A stretch of 26,011 nucleotides of DNA from CAXFCD01 sp964001155 (GTDB taxonomy: Bacteria > Fidelibacterota > Marinisomatia > Marinisomatales > UBA1611). The notes below the pieces were generated by a model, which had not been told where the DNA came from, did no database searches, and was given only the letters and a program-made list of their open reading frames with translations. The position numbers and the translations under genes were made by a program. Where the stretch lies: contig CAXFCD010000020.1 in the NCBI GenBank assembly GCA_964001155.1, positions 1 through 26,011 on the forward strand. The letters are read 5' to 3'. Of this stretch, positions 8,077 to 15,677 are shown piece after piece (within the stretch, counting starts at the first letter, position 1; each line of letters starts with the position of its first letter).

Positions 8077-9130
8077 ACCGCCATTCCAATCCCTATCCTT
8101 ATTTTTATTTTTATCCATAATCCTAATCCAGATGGGTTGCGATTCCCTTCGGTTCGATCCTCAAAATACACCTCCTGACGAAAATGGCGAGGATGATATT
8201 ATTTACGAGTCATTGGACATAACCTATCCCGTGGGCGGTGAATCATTTGATCCGGGGACCACTATAACCATCGCATGGGAGACAACGGTAAATACCTGCG
8301 AGTGGGGAGTAAATATCATTTTGGTCAGGGATGATGATGAGGAAACCAATATTGCCATCAATACACCAAATGACGGTTCTTTTGATTGGTACATTGATAC
8401 TGAAATGGACCATGATGACGATTATCAAATCAGGATTGATGGTTTATGCCGTCAAGGTGATTTTTGCAATGGGTGTCTTTACAGTCAAAGTCCGGGAACT
8501 TTTACGATTAGCCAAAATGCGATAGAACCATATATTTTGGTCATTTCGCCCAACGGTGGAGAAAACATTGAAATAGGCGGTGATTCCGTCAGGGTTCTCT
8601 GGGATACCAATTTGCCTGATTGTTTTTTTGGTTTTAAAATCAGTTTGTATGAAGCGAATGAAGTAAAGGCAGCATTGGCTACAGGCATCAAGAATGACGG
8701 GGATCAAAAGGTGTTTATCTCCACCGCATGGGGATTAGAAACAGGAAATAATTATAGGTTATTTGTTGAATCTCTCTGCGAAAATTCCACCACTTATTGC
8801 GGTGGTTGCTATGGGGATTTTAGTGATGGAAATTTCCGACTTTATTCAAATGAGTTTCGCCTGGTTTCACCCAACGGAGGAGAAGAGTGGACTCGTGGTG
8901 AGACAGAAACAATTTCCTGGACTGATGACAGTACCACGCAAAATGTCCGGTTAGAAATATATAAAGGCGGCACACGGTTACAGGACATCTATTATTTATT
9001 GGAAAATGAATTTTCCTATGACTGGGCGCCTTTAACAGCCCTAACGCCGGATGATGATTACCAAATTAAAATAACCAGTTGGGAAACATCTGAATCTGAT
9101 ATGAGCGATAATTATTTCACGATTGAATAA
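8066..9130 (+). CDS. Lipoprotein with three Kre9/KNH-type repeats (354 aa)
   Basis: The signal peptide ends in a lipobox IQMGC (Cys25). Three beta-rich repeats follow, each opening with a version of PNGGE plus W: YPVGGESF...IAWET, SPNGGENIEIGG...VLWDT and SPNGGEEWTRGE...ISWTDD. This opening is characteristic of the Kre9/KNH (Ser-Thr-rich GPI-anchor-like) family found in exported bacterial proteins. Repeats 1 and 2 carry Cys clusters (CRQGDFCNGC and CENSTTYCGGC) plus one earlier Cys each; repeat 3 has none. The start overlaps the previous gene by 11 bases. It is likely lipid-anchored outside the inner membrane; a structural or adhesive role is an inference, since no enzymatic motif is seen. 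Confidence 0.8.
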   Translation: MSIKPPFQSLSLFLFLSIILIQMGCDSLRFDPQNTPPDENGEDDIIYESLDITYPVGGESFDPGTTITIAWETTVNTCEWGVNIILVRDDDEETNIAINTPNDGSFDWYIDTEMDHDDDYQIRIDGLCRQGDFCNGCLYSQSPGTFTISQNAIEPYILVISPNGGENIEIGGDSVRVLWDTNLPDCFFGFKISLYEANEVKAALATGIKNDGDQKVFISTAWGLETGNNYRLFVESLCENSTTYCGGCYGDFSDGNFRLYSNEFRLVSPNGGEEWTRGETETISWTDDSTTQNVRLEIYKGGTRLQDIYYLLENEFSYDWAPLTALTPDDDYQIKITSWETSESDMSDNYFTIE

Positions 9131-9142
9131 AAAAGGATCAAA

Positions 9143-10084
9143 GTGACGAAAGTAGTTTTAGGAATTGATATTGGCGGAACAAATACTGTTTTTGGCCTCA
9201 TTGATAATACAGGGACAATTCATTACTCTGAACAAATTCCAACCCATGGTGACCAACCTCCAACAGATATTGTGGACCGATTATCAGAAAAAGTTCATTC
9301 CATCTTGAATAATAAAATGGAATTTGAATTAACCGGAATAGGTGTTGGCGCACCCAATGGGAATCATTTTACAGGGATGATCCAGGATCCGCCAAATTTG
9401 AGTTGGGGAAATTTGGATATTAATTCCCTGTTAGCGGAAACCTTTTCCTGCCATGTTAAACTCACCAATGATGCCAATGCAGCAGCCATGGGGGAAAAAA
9501 GATTTGGCATCGCTAAAGAGATGAATGATTTTGTCGTGATTACTTTGGGAACAGGGTTAGGAAGCGGTATCTTTTCCGGAGGGAAAATAATGTATGGCCA
9601 TGATGGCATGGCGGGAGAAATGGGCCATCTCAGTCTTGACCCTGAGGGGCGAAAATGTACCTGTGGGTTGCGTGGCTGTCTGGAAATGTATGCATCAGCC
9701 AATGGGATGAGGAAAACTGTTCAGGAATTCCAAAACGCTAATCCTGATGATGAATTCTTGAGTTCATTGGATAATGGTAATATTGACGGAAGAGTCATTG
9801 ATCGAGCAGTAGATGAGGGGATCGAATCTGCCAAAGCGCTATATGAATATACGGGGGATAAATTGGCCATGGGATTATCACTGGCAGCAACAATATTATC
9901 ACCGGAAGCATTTATCTTTTATGGAGGTTACAGCCAAGCCGGGGATCGATTACTAAATCCGGCACGAAAAGCGCTCGATTCTTATTTGATGGAAAACTTA
10001 AAAGGAAAGGTCAAAATTCTGCAATCGGGGTTACCTCATGGACAGGCAGGAATCTTGGGTGCAGCATCATTGATTTGGACATGA
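9143..10084 (+). CDS. ROK-family glucokinase (glucose kinase) (313 aa)
   Basis: This is an ATP-dependent sugar kinase of the ROK family, most likely phosphorylating glucose to glucose-6-phosphate in the cytoplasm. The GTG start at 9143 follows an AAAAGG ribosome binding site. Motifs: ATP-binding GIDIGGT near the N-terminus, the GVGAPN loop, catalytic Asp110 in LTNDANAAAMGE, TLGTGLGSG, sugar-contact EMGHL (His162), and the ROK zinc site CTCGLRGCLE (Cys172, Cys174, Cys179). Length is normal for the family. It has no obvious link to the envelope genes before it. Mannose, fructose or N-acetylsugar kinases of the same family cannot be excluded by eye. Confidence 0.9.
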   Translation: MTKVVLGIDIGGTNTVFGLIDNTGTIHYSEQIPTHGDQPPTDIVDRLSEKVHSILNNKMEFELTGIGVGAPNGNHFTGMIQDPPNLSWGNLDINSLLAETFSCHVKLTNDANAAAMGEKRFGIAKEMNDFVVITLGTGLGSGIFSGGKIMYGHDGMAGEMGHLSLDPEGRKCTCGLRGCLEMYASANGMRKTVQEFQNANPDDEFLSSLDNGNIDGRVIDRAVDEGIESAKALYEYTGDKLAMGLSLAATILSPEAFIFYGGYSQAGDRLLNPARKALDSYLMENLKGKVKILQSGLPHGQAGILGAASLIWT

Positions 10085-10108
10085 AAGAATCCACAAAGTA
10101 CATTCAAA

Positions 10109-10186
10109 ATGAACTTTTTTGATTCAGTGGATGAAGGAATTGTCAATAATGTAGAATGTCCTGTGCTGGTGGTACAAATAATTTAA
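10109..10186 (+). pseudogene. Remnant of a universal stress protein (UspA) C-terminus
   Basis: A 25-residue open stretch after the glucokinase reads FFDSVDEGIVNNVECPVLVV near its end. That is the C-terminal signature of UspA-domain proteins (serine-x-x-glutamate helix, then CPVLVV last strand). No ATP-binding loop or the preceding domain is present, and the frame is closed by the glucokinase stop upstream, so this is a fragment, not a functional gene. The fragment could also be a short peptide gene by chance. Confidence 0.5.
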
Positions 10187-10194
10187 TTATAAGT

Positions 10195-10228
10195 CCCTAA
10201 AGCATCTTGCTTGAGGGTCCTTTATTTT
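10195..10228 (+). terminator. Rho-independent terminator after the glucokinase/Usp-remnant region
   Basis: CCCT (10195-10198) and AAGCA (10200-10204) pair with TGCTT (10208-10212) and AGGG (10214-10217), separated by an A/G mismatch and a TCT loop, followed by TCCTTTATTTT. It would end the transcript coming from the glucokinase gene. Confidence 0.65.
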
Positions 10229-10239
10229 AAAAAATAGTA

Positions 10240-10262
10240 CCAACAACCTGGAAGGTTTTTGG
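10240..10262. repeat. Short inverted repeat in the 10.1-10.5 kb non-coding stretch
   Basis: CCAA-C-AACCT (10240-10249) pairs with AGGTT-T-TTGG (10253-10262) around a GGA loop. There is no clear T tract, so it is not called a terminator. Between about 10263 and 10304 nothing else is recognised. Confidence 0.4.
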
Positions 10263-10304
10263 ACTTCTTTCCCATCATCCATTTTCTTTGATGGTTACAA
10301 TTCA

Positions 10305-10331
10305 TAAAAAAGCCCCGAAAAATCGGGGCTT
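10305..10331 (-). terminator. Terminator of the minus-strand tRNA-Met gene
   Basis: AAGCCCCGA (10310-10318) and TCGGGGCTT (10323-10331) form a perfect 9-bp stem with an AAAA loop. On the minus strand the hairpin is followed by six T (the A run 10305-10310), and it begins 11 bases after the tRNA ends. This fits termination of the tRNA rather than of a plus-strand gene, since only TT follows on that strand. Confidence 0.85.
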
Positions 10332-10341
10332 AAATCTGGGG

Positions 10342-10415
10342 TAGCGGAGGAGGGACTCGAACCCCCGACACGCGGATTATGATTCCGCTGCTCTAACCAG
10401 CTGAGCTACTCCGCC
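10342..10415 (-). tRNA. tRNA-Met(CAT), elongator type
   Basis: The reverse strand folds as a complete 74-base cloverleaf: acceptor GGCGGAG/CTCCGCT with a G1-U72 wobble, D-arm GCTCAGCTGGTTAGAGC, anticodon stem GCGGA/TCCGC with loop ATCATAA (anticodon CAT), and T-arm with loop TTCGAGT. The discriminator is A. The genomic 3' end continues CCCCA, so CCA is not encoded exactly at position 74-76 and would be added enzymatically. Elongator Met fits the acceptor start GGCGG best; lysidine-modified Ile-CAT is the alternative. Confidence 0.95.
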
Positions 10416-10542
10416 AAAAAAGACTAAAAAAGGCCCGGAAAATTAGCGGGGTAATTCCTTTAAAACCAACGAGAAATCCCTATAAAATATTCTACTTTCC
10501 CGGTAAAAGATTCGTGTAATTTCAGCCACGTTATTTTTTAAA

Positions 10543-10548
10543 AAGGAG
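10543..10548 (+). promoter_or_regulatory. Ribosome binding site that fixes the TTG start of gdhA
   Basis: AAGGAG lies six bases before the TTG at 10555. No ATG or GTG sits at a comparable spacing, and the encoded N-terminus lines up with the family so that the active-site lysines fall one residue from their positions in the Clostridium enzyme. The TTG is therefore the preferred start. Confidence 0.8.
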
Positions 10549-10554
10549 CAAAAA

Positions 10555-11892
10555 TTGTATTCATCTATTGATCAATTTATGGACGGTATGCGCACCCGGA
10601 ACACAGGTGAAGTTGAATTCCATCAAGCCGTACATGAAGTCGTCGAATCACTTTGGGATTTTCTACAGGATAATCCCCATTATTTACATGCAAAAATATT
10701 AGACCGAATTGTTGAACCGGAACGAGTGATACAATTTCGCGTTCCCTGGCGGAATGACCGGGGTGAAGTGGAAGTGAATCGTGGGTACCGTGTGGAATTC
10801 AATTCAGCCATTGGTCCCTATAAAGGAGGTCTGAGATTCCATCCATCCGTTAATCTTTCCATATTGAAATTTTTAGGATTCGAGCAAGTATTTAAAAACA
10901 GTTTAACAACACTTCCCATGGGTGGTGGAAAAGGTGGTTCAGACTTTGACCCTAAAGGCAAATCCGATAACGAAGTGATGAGTTTTTGCCAGAGTTTTAT
11001 GACGGAACTTTGCCGCCATATAGGTGCAGATACAGATGTTCCGGCCGGAGATATCGGTGTTGGTGGACGAGAAATTGGATTTTTGTTTGGCCAATATAAA
11101 AGAATTAGAAATGAATTTTCTGGTGTCCTTACGGGCAAAGGATTAAACTGGGGTGGTTCCTTAATTCGCCCTGAGGCAACAGGATATGGCTGTGTCTATT
11201 TTGCCGAAGAAATGCTGAAGCACACCGGTGGCAGTTTTGATGGAAAAATCGTAGCTGTATCTGGATCTGGGAATGTGGCGCAATATGCCACGGAAAAAGC
11301 AACTGAATTAGGCGCAAAAGTTGTGACCTTGTCTGATTCATCCGGTTTTATCCATGATGAAAAAGGCATTGATGCGGAAAAATTGGGCTGGGTCATGGAT
11401 ATGAAAAATAATCGCCGTGGCAGAATCAAAGAATATGCAGATGAATTTGGCGCCACCTATTTGGAAGGCAATCGTCCCTGGTCTATACCTTGCGATATTG
11501 CATTACCTTGTGCAACTCAAAACGAGATCAATGGGGAAGAAGCCCAAACTTTGGTTGCCAATGGGTGCAAGGCAGTTTCAGAAGGTGCCAATATGCCGTG
11601 TGACCCCGATGCTGTGAATGTCTTTTTGGAATCAGGAATTTTGTTTGGTCCCGGTAAAGCTGCCAATGCCGGTGGTGTTGCCACAAGTGGATTGGAAATG
11701 AGCCAGAACAGCATGCGCATCAATTGGAGCAGGGAAGAAGTGGACAGTAGACTGCATACCATTATGAAAAATATCCATGAAGCGTGTGTTAGACATGGTA
11801 TGGAAGGGAATGGTGTCAATTATGTGAAAGGTGCCAACATTGCCGGTTTTATCAAAGTTGCTGATTCAATGTTAGACCAAGGTGTGGTGTAA
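10555..11892 (+). CDS. gdhA: Glutamate dehydrogenase, NADP-type (445 aa)
   Basis: This is hexameric-type glutamate dehydrogenase, interconverting 2-oxoglutarate plus ammonia and glutamate; probably NADP-dependent and used for nitrogen assimilation (EC 1.4.1.4). Active-site residues are visible: GPYKGGLRFH (Lys90), QVFKNSL (Lys114), MGGGKGG (Lys126) and DVPAGDIGVGGREIG (Asp166), then the Rossmann dinucleotide motif SGSGNVAQYA and the LSDSSGFI strand end. Length (445) is standard for subfamily I. TTG start, supported by the AAGGAG site. The gene ends directly against the convergent gene at 11893 with no intergenic base. The cofactor choice NADP versus NAD is inferred from overall similarity and is less certain than the enzyme class. 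Confidence 0.97.
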   Translation: MYSSIDQFMDGMRTRNTGEVEFHQAVHEVVESLWDFLQDNPHYLHAKILDRIVEPERVIQFRVPWRNDRGEVEVNRGYRVEFNSAIGPYKGGLRFHPSVNLSILKFLGFEQVFKNSLTTLPMGGGKGGSDFDPKGKSDNEVMSFCQSFMTELCRHIGADTDVPAGDIGVGGREIGFLFGQYKRIRNEFSGVLTGKGLNWGGSLIRPEATGYGCVYFAEEMLKHTGGSFDGKIVAVSGSGNVAQYATEKATELGAKVVTLSDSSGFIHDEKGIDAEKLGWVMDMKNNRRGRIKEYADEFGATYLEGNRPWSIPCDIALPCATQNEINGEEAQTLVANGCKAVSEGANMPCDPDAVNVFLESGILFGPGKAANAGGVATSGLEMSQNSMRINWSREEVDSRLHTIMKNIHEACVRHGMEGNGVNYVKGANIAGFIKVADSMLDQGVV

Positions 11893-14865
11893 CTAAATCC
11901 CGGAAGATTCTTCCTCATCCATTGATTCTGGTTTTTCTTGAGTCGGCATTTGAATGAGCCCAACACCGGTCATGCCATCCAATGTTATTTCCATTGGAGA
12001 ATCAAAATGGTAATGATCCACATACTTGTTTTTCTCAACCAAAGCACTATTATCGATCCAATCTAGGTTTAAGGTATCCATTTGGCGTTTAGGGTCGATG
12101 GTGAAATAACCCACATGGAGGCTGGTGATATTTTGGAAAAAATGGCTTCCAAATGAAGGATCAACAGGCATATCCTTCCGTCCAACTTCAATGATGACCT
12201 TAGCTTGAGATATTTGTCGCCAATTCACTGGGATTCCCAACCACGGGTCCGCTGATCCCCATCGACCTGGACCACATAAAATATATTGCTGGTTCGAGCC
12301 AAATTTTCGATTCATTTGGTCAACTTCAAGAGCGATATCCGATGTTTTAGCAGGATCAAATGTATTTTCCCGTACAACAATTAGATCTTGAATTGAATCA
12401 ATATGTCCATCCCCCAAGGTTATTTGGCTTTTGCAGAAAATTGAAGTTTCATCGCCTAATTCTTTTTGGATGGTGCGCAACCCTGTCAAAACCATAGGCT
12501 TGATTTGGAGTAAACAAAATTCAGGTTTCTTTTCTTTTAACATATTTACCGCAAATTCTATCTCAATGGGGCATCCCAAAGCAGCCTTCCCTACAGCCAA
12601 TATTCGGTCCATAATGTCTGCTAGTGGCATCATATTCCACTTGAGAATCGGTGCAAAGGATACGATACGTGTTCCCGGTTTTGCTAATGTATCCCGCATT
12701 GTATTATCATCTTTTGAAATGACACTACCCAAATGTTTTAAAGAACCATCTTTCTCCCCTTCCTGAAGTGTAAAAACGCTCAAGTCTTCATTTGAATTTT
12801 TGCGAGATGTCAAATCAAGAGCATAAAATTGAACTTGTGAATTTTGACGGGTTGCCTTGGTGGAATAAAACTGTGGAAAGATGGATGGATATTTTGGCGA
12901 AATGCGCAAACATTTTTCACCATCCACAATCGTCCGGCCAAATCCCAAAGCCAAGTAAGCGACACCTTCATCCCGTTTCATGTAAGACACAGGATAATAA
13001 TTGATGCTTTTTAATACCCCGCTGAATGTAGGGTAGAATCGTTTGCTGTCAAAAGGTTGACCGACCACTTCCTGGATGATAACAGCCATTTTTTCTTCTT
13101 CAATGCGGTGGGCTGTATTGTCCAATAATGATTTTGCTTCTCCTTTAAATGTGGATGCGAAAACTCGTTTAATCGCAGTGACCAATTCCTTTAGCCGCTT
13201 TTTAGATGATCGTGAATTATTGGGCAGCATGATGGTTTCGTAGGTTCCAGCTAAGGGTTGGTATTGAGAATCTTCCAACAAACTGGAAGAACGTACAGCT
13301 AATGGATATTGATGATCTTTTACAAAAGATTCCAATTTGAGCATTAGATCGATGGAGAGTCTGGCTTTTACAAAGGCTCGTTCCAATTTTTTATTGTCGG
13401 TGAGATTGAGCGCTTTTTCCCATAAATGATTATCTTTCATGAATTGGTCAAATTCATCTGTGCCAATCACAGCACAATGGGGAACACGAATGGTCACATC
13501 CATAAATTCATCTTGAATTCCGGATTGTTTTATCATGGATCTGGCAAAGGCCAATCCTCGGGCTTTACCGCCTAAGGAACCTCCACAAAGACGGAAAAAG
13601 TCCGTTTTTTCTTTTTTGAACCGTGCGGAGGTATAATCCAAGACTCGAGTATCCGCTTCATCTTTCTCGGAACGCAAACACTCTAACAAATGGGTTCGTA
13701 GCAATTCTCCTGTTTCAAATTGGTGGGCAAAAACGGGACGAAGTTTGGATGCGAGTTTAAATTCTGTCCTGGCAGCGAGCCAGTTTGAAAAATGGTGGCT
13801 TTGGGCATGATAAAGAAGGGACTCTACGGGGATCTCTTCGATACCTTGTATGAATTCCTCAATCGTGGCCGCAGAGCCGACGGTGGACTCATCGGGAAGA
13901 CGAAACACAAAATCACCGAATCCAAAATTTTGGGTAATGAAGGAGCGCAAATCTGTGAGGAGTGTATGGGATCCTTTGTGAAGAAATGCGGCATTCACCT
14001 CTTCAGCCATCTGCCGGTTTTCCACATCTGCGGATTGGAGCATAATAGGAATTGATGGATCCACAGAACGGACCCATTTGACAAGTTGCAATCCCGCTTC
14101 AGGATCTTTGTTTCCTTTTTTGGGGAAGCGAACATCGGAGATGACACCAATCATATTATTTTTATACTTTTTGACAAATTTTTGCGCAGTTTCAAAATGG
14201 GGCGTTAACAGGATTTTTGGTCGCCCCCGCAGATGGAGTAATCGTCTAGATTGACTTAAACTTCGGTTGACCAAATTTTTTGTTTGATACATAATTTCTT
14301 TATAGATCAACGGTAGGAGAATGGAATACATACGCGGTGAATCTTCCACCAAAAGAATTCCCCGAACATCTCCTTTGCCAATATCCTGCTTGGCGTTTTT
14401 GCGGTCCTCTACATATTTAATAATAGCAGGAAAAACGCCCGCATCCCCTGACCAGATGAAGACACGATTTATAGATTTAGGCGTAATGGTTTCCGGGAGC
14501 TGTTTCAATTCTGTTTCATCGAAGACCAGCAAAATCACCGGTTTTTTCGGATATTTTTCCTTGATGGACGTCCCTAAGGAAATGGGATCCTGATCTTCGA
14601 TGCGGAGCATAACAATGACGAGATCATATTTCTTTTCCGTCATGGTTTTCAGTGCTTCCTGGCCTGTGGATACCCGTGTCACTCTGGGTGCATAATTGAA
14701 ATTCATCCCAATGTACTCAGTCAGGATTTGTTCCGTGAGATGCCCGTCTTCTTCCAAAATGAAAGAATCATAAGGACTGGCCACCAGCAAGATCTCATGG
14801 ATGCGGTGGGGCATCAGATCTTGAAAATCAATCTTGGTTTTGTTTCCGACGAAAAAATCAGCCAT
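11893..14865 (-). CDS. Two-receiver-domain protein with PEP/pyruvate-binding (PPDK_N) domain (990 aa)
   Basis: The 990-residue product reads as two response-regulator receiver (REC) domains followed by a PEP/pyruvate dikinase nucleotide-binding domain. REC1 (about 22-150) lacks the acidic pocket (LLVASPYD where VDD is usual) and has Met where the phosphoacceptor Asp is expected (VIVMLRI), so it looks degenerate. REC2 (about 168-310) has LLVEDS, VISDVRFP (Asp244), QSAD and Lys297 and looks competent. The PPDK_N part (about 425-880) shows GGSLGGKARG, LAVRSSSLLEDSQ, PLAGTYET and CGPGRWGSADPWLG. The central phosphohistidine and C-terminal PEP domains are absent, so ordinary PEP synthase chemistry is not expected. 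Start ATG 14865 has no clear Shine-Dalgarno. Cytoplasmic; a phosphorylation-controlled, dikinase-derived nucleotide-binding signalling protein is an inference. Confidence 0.9.
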   Translation of the reverse strand: MADFFVGNKTKIDFQDLMPHRIHEILLVASPYDSFILEEDGHLTEQILTEYIGMNFNYAPRVTRVSTGQEALKTMTEKKYDLVIVMLRIEDQDPISLGTSIKEKYPKKPVILLVFDETELKQLPETITPKSINRVFIWSGDAGVFPAIIKYVEDRKNAKQDIGKGDVRGILLVEDSPRMYSILLPLIYKEIMYQTKNLVNRSLSQSRRLLHLRGRPKILLTPHFETAQKFVKKYKNNMIGVISDVRFPKKGNKDPEAGLQLVKWVRSVDPSIPIMLQSADVENRQMAEEVNAAFLHKGSHTLLTDLRSFITQNFGFGDFVFRLPDESTVGSAATIEEFIQGIEEIPVESLLYHAQSHHFSNWLAARTEFKLASKLRPVFAHQFETGELLRTHLLECLRSEKDEADTRVLDYTSARFKKEKTDFFRLCGGSLGGKARGLAFARSMIKQSGIQDEFMDVTIRVPHCAVIGTDEFDQFMKDNHLWEKALNLTDNKKLERAFVKARLSIDLMLKLESFVKDHQYPLAVRSSSLLEDSQYQPLAGTYETIMLPNNSRSSKKRLKELVTAIKRVFASTFKGEAKSLLDNTAHRIEEEKMAVIIQEVVGQPFDSKRFYPTFSGVLKSINYYPVSYMKRDEGVAYLALGFGRTIVDGEKCLRISPKYPSIFPQFYSTKATRQNSQVQFYALDLTSRKNSNEDLSVFTLQEGEKDGSLKHLGSVISKDDNTMRDTLAKPGTRIVSFAPILKWNMMPLADIMDRILAVGKAALGCPIEIEFAVNMLKEKKPEFCLLQIKPMVLTGLRTIQKELGDETSIFCKSQITLGDGHIDSIQDLIVVRENTFDPAKTSDIALEVDQMNRKFGSNQQYILCGPGRWGSADPWLGIPVNWRQISQAKVIIEVGRKDMPVDPSFGSHFFQNITSLHVGYFTIDPKRQMDTLNLDWIDNSALVEKNKYVDHYHFDSPMEITLDGMTGVGLIQMPTQEKPESMDEEESSGI

Positions 14866-14957
14866 AGATAAAGTTACCCAGTTTCATTAGAAAAAGGAAT
14901 ATCCAACCAATCAGTCTTGGGATGTTTTTATGAATCCCCTAATTTCAGTGCAACAAA
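14866..14957. other. Divergent intergenic region between the REC-PPDK_N gene and comF
   Basis: This 92-base stretch must hold promoters for both directions. It contains an inverted repeat GGGAT (14919-14923) / ATCCC (14934-14938) with a 10-base AT-rich spacer, a possible but weak operator or hairpin. No convincing -35/-10 pair was recognised by eye. Confidence 0.4.
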
Positions 14958-15677
14958 ATGGCTGTTTTGACAAATATTCCGGCCCTGAAATCCGCTGGGC
15001 GATCCTTTATAAGTTTACTTTTTCCGAATCGGTGCTTAGTCTGTAAGGAAGGAGACTTTCATTCTTCTGATCCAATCTGTACGTCGTGTTGCGAAGCCAT
15101 GAAACCCCTGAAGATTGAGAATAAAGTCTCTGACATCACAGTGAGTAACAATATTGATGCCGCCTATGCTGGCTGGGATTTCGGTGAAGAATTAAGGGCA
15201 GCAATCCATTCCCTGAAATATGAAGAAAGAGCCAGGATTGGGACCTTTTTGGGACGCAAATTGGGTAACCGATTCAAAACCCCATTGTCTGGTAAATTGG
15301 ATGGTTTGGTTCCTGTTCCGCTTCATCCGGTCAAATACCGGGAACGAGGGTATAATCAGGCAGAGTGGATCGCTAAAGGCTTGGGAGTAATTTTAGATTT
15401 ACCAGTTTGGAATTCCTTAATCAAGCGCGTGAAATACACAATTTCGCAAACGACATTAAATCAAGAAGAACGATTGAAAAATATGACAAAAGCCTTTCGG
15501 ATTACGAAAGATGTCAGCGGGAAAAATATTGGCATCGTGGATGATGTGTTAACCACCGGTTCCACAATTTCATCAATGGCAGCAATATTAAAAGATGCCG
15601 GTGCAAACCAAATTATCGCCATGACCGTGGCAACCCCTATGGAGAAAGGTTATGATACGCACACTGAAAGCGTTTGA
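14958..15677 (+). CDS. comF: ComF-family phosphoribosyltransferase-like protein (239 aa)
   Basis: The N-terminal zinc-finger Cys set (Cys26, Cys29, Cys41, Cys44) and the body VPVPLHPVKYRERGYNQAEWIA plus IGIVDDVLTTGSTI (PRPP-binding loop) identify the ComF/GntX family. Relatives are linked to uptake of single-stranded DNA during transformation or to carbon-use phenotypes, and the biochemical activity is not settled. Length is typical. The ATG at 14958 lacks a strong Shine-Dalgarno. The coding region overlaps the start of pgk by 26 bases in a different frame, which implies translational coupling. Confidence 0.88.
   Translation: MAVLTNIPALKSAGRSFISLLFPNRCLVCKEGDFHSSDPICTSCCEAMKPLKIENKVSDITVSNNIDAAYAGWDFGEELRAAIHSLKYEERARIGTFLGRKLGNRFKTPLSGKLDGLVPVPLHPVKYRERGYNQAEWIAKGLGVILDLPVWNSLIKRVKYTISQTTLNQEERLKNMTKAFRITKDVSGKNIGIVDDVLTTGSTISSMAAILKDAGANQIIAMTVATPMEKGYDTHTESV

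Noticed and set aside
10470..10500. AT-rich TATAAAAT (10481-10488) as a possible -10 of a gdhA promoter
   Set aside because: No convincing -35 at suitable spacing, and promoter consensus for this lineage is uncertain; left uncalled.
11893..14865. Annotation as full phosphoenolpyruvate synthase
   Set aside because: The phosphohistidine swivel domain and the PEP-binding barrel are missing; only the nucleotide-binding part is present.
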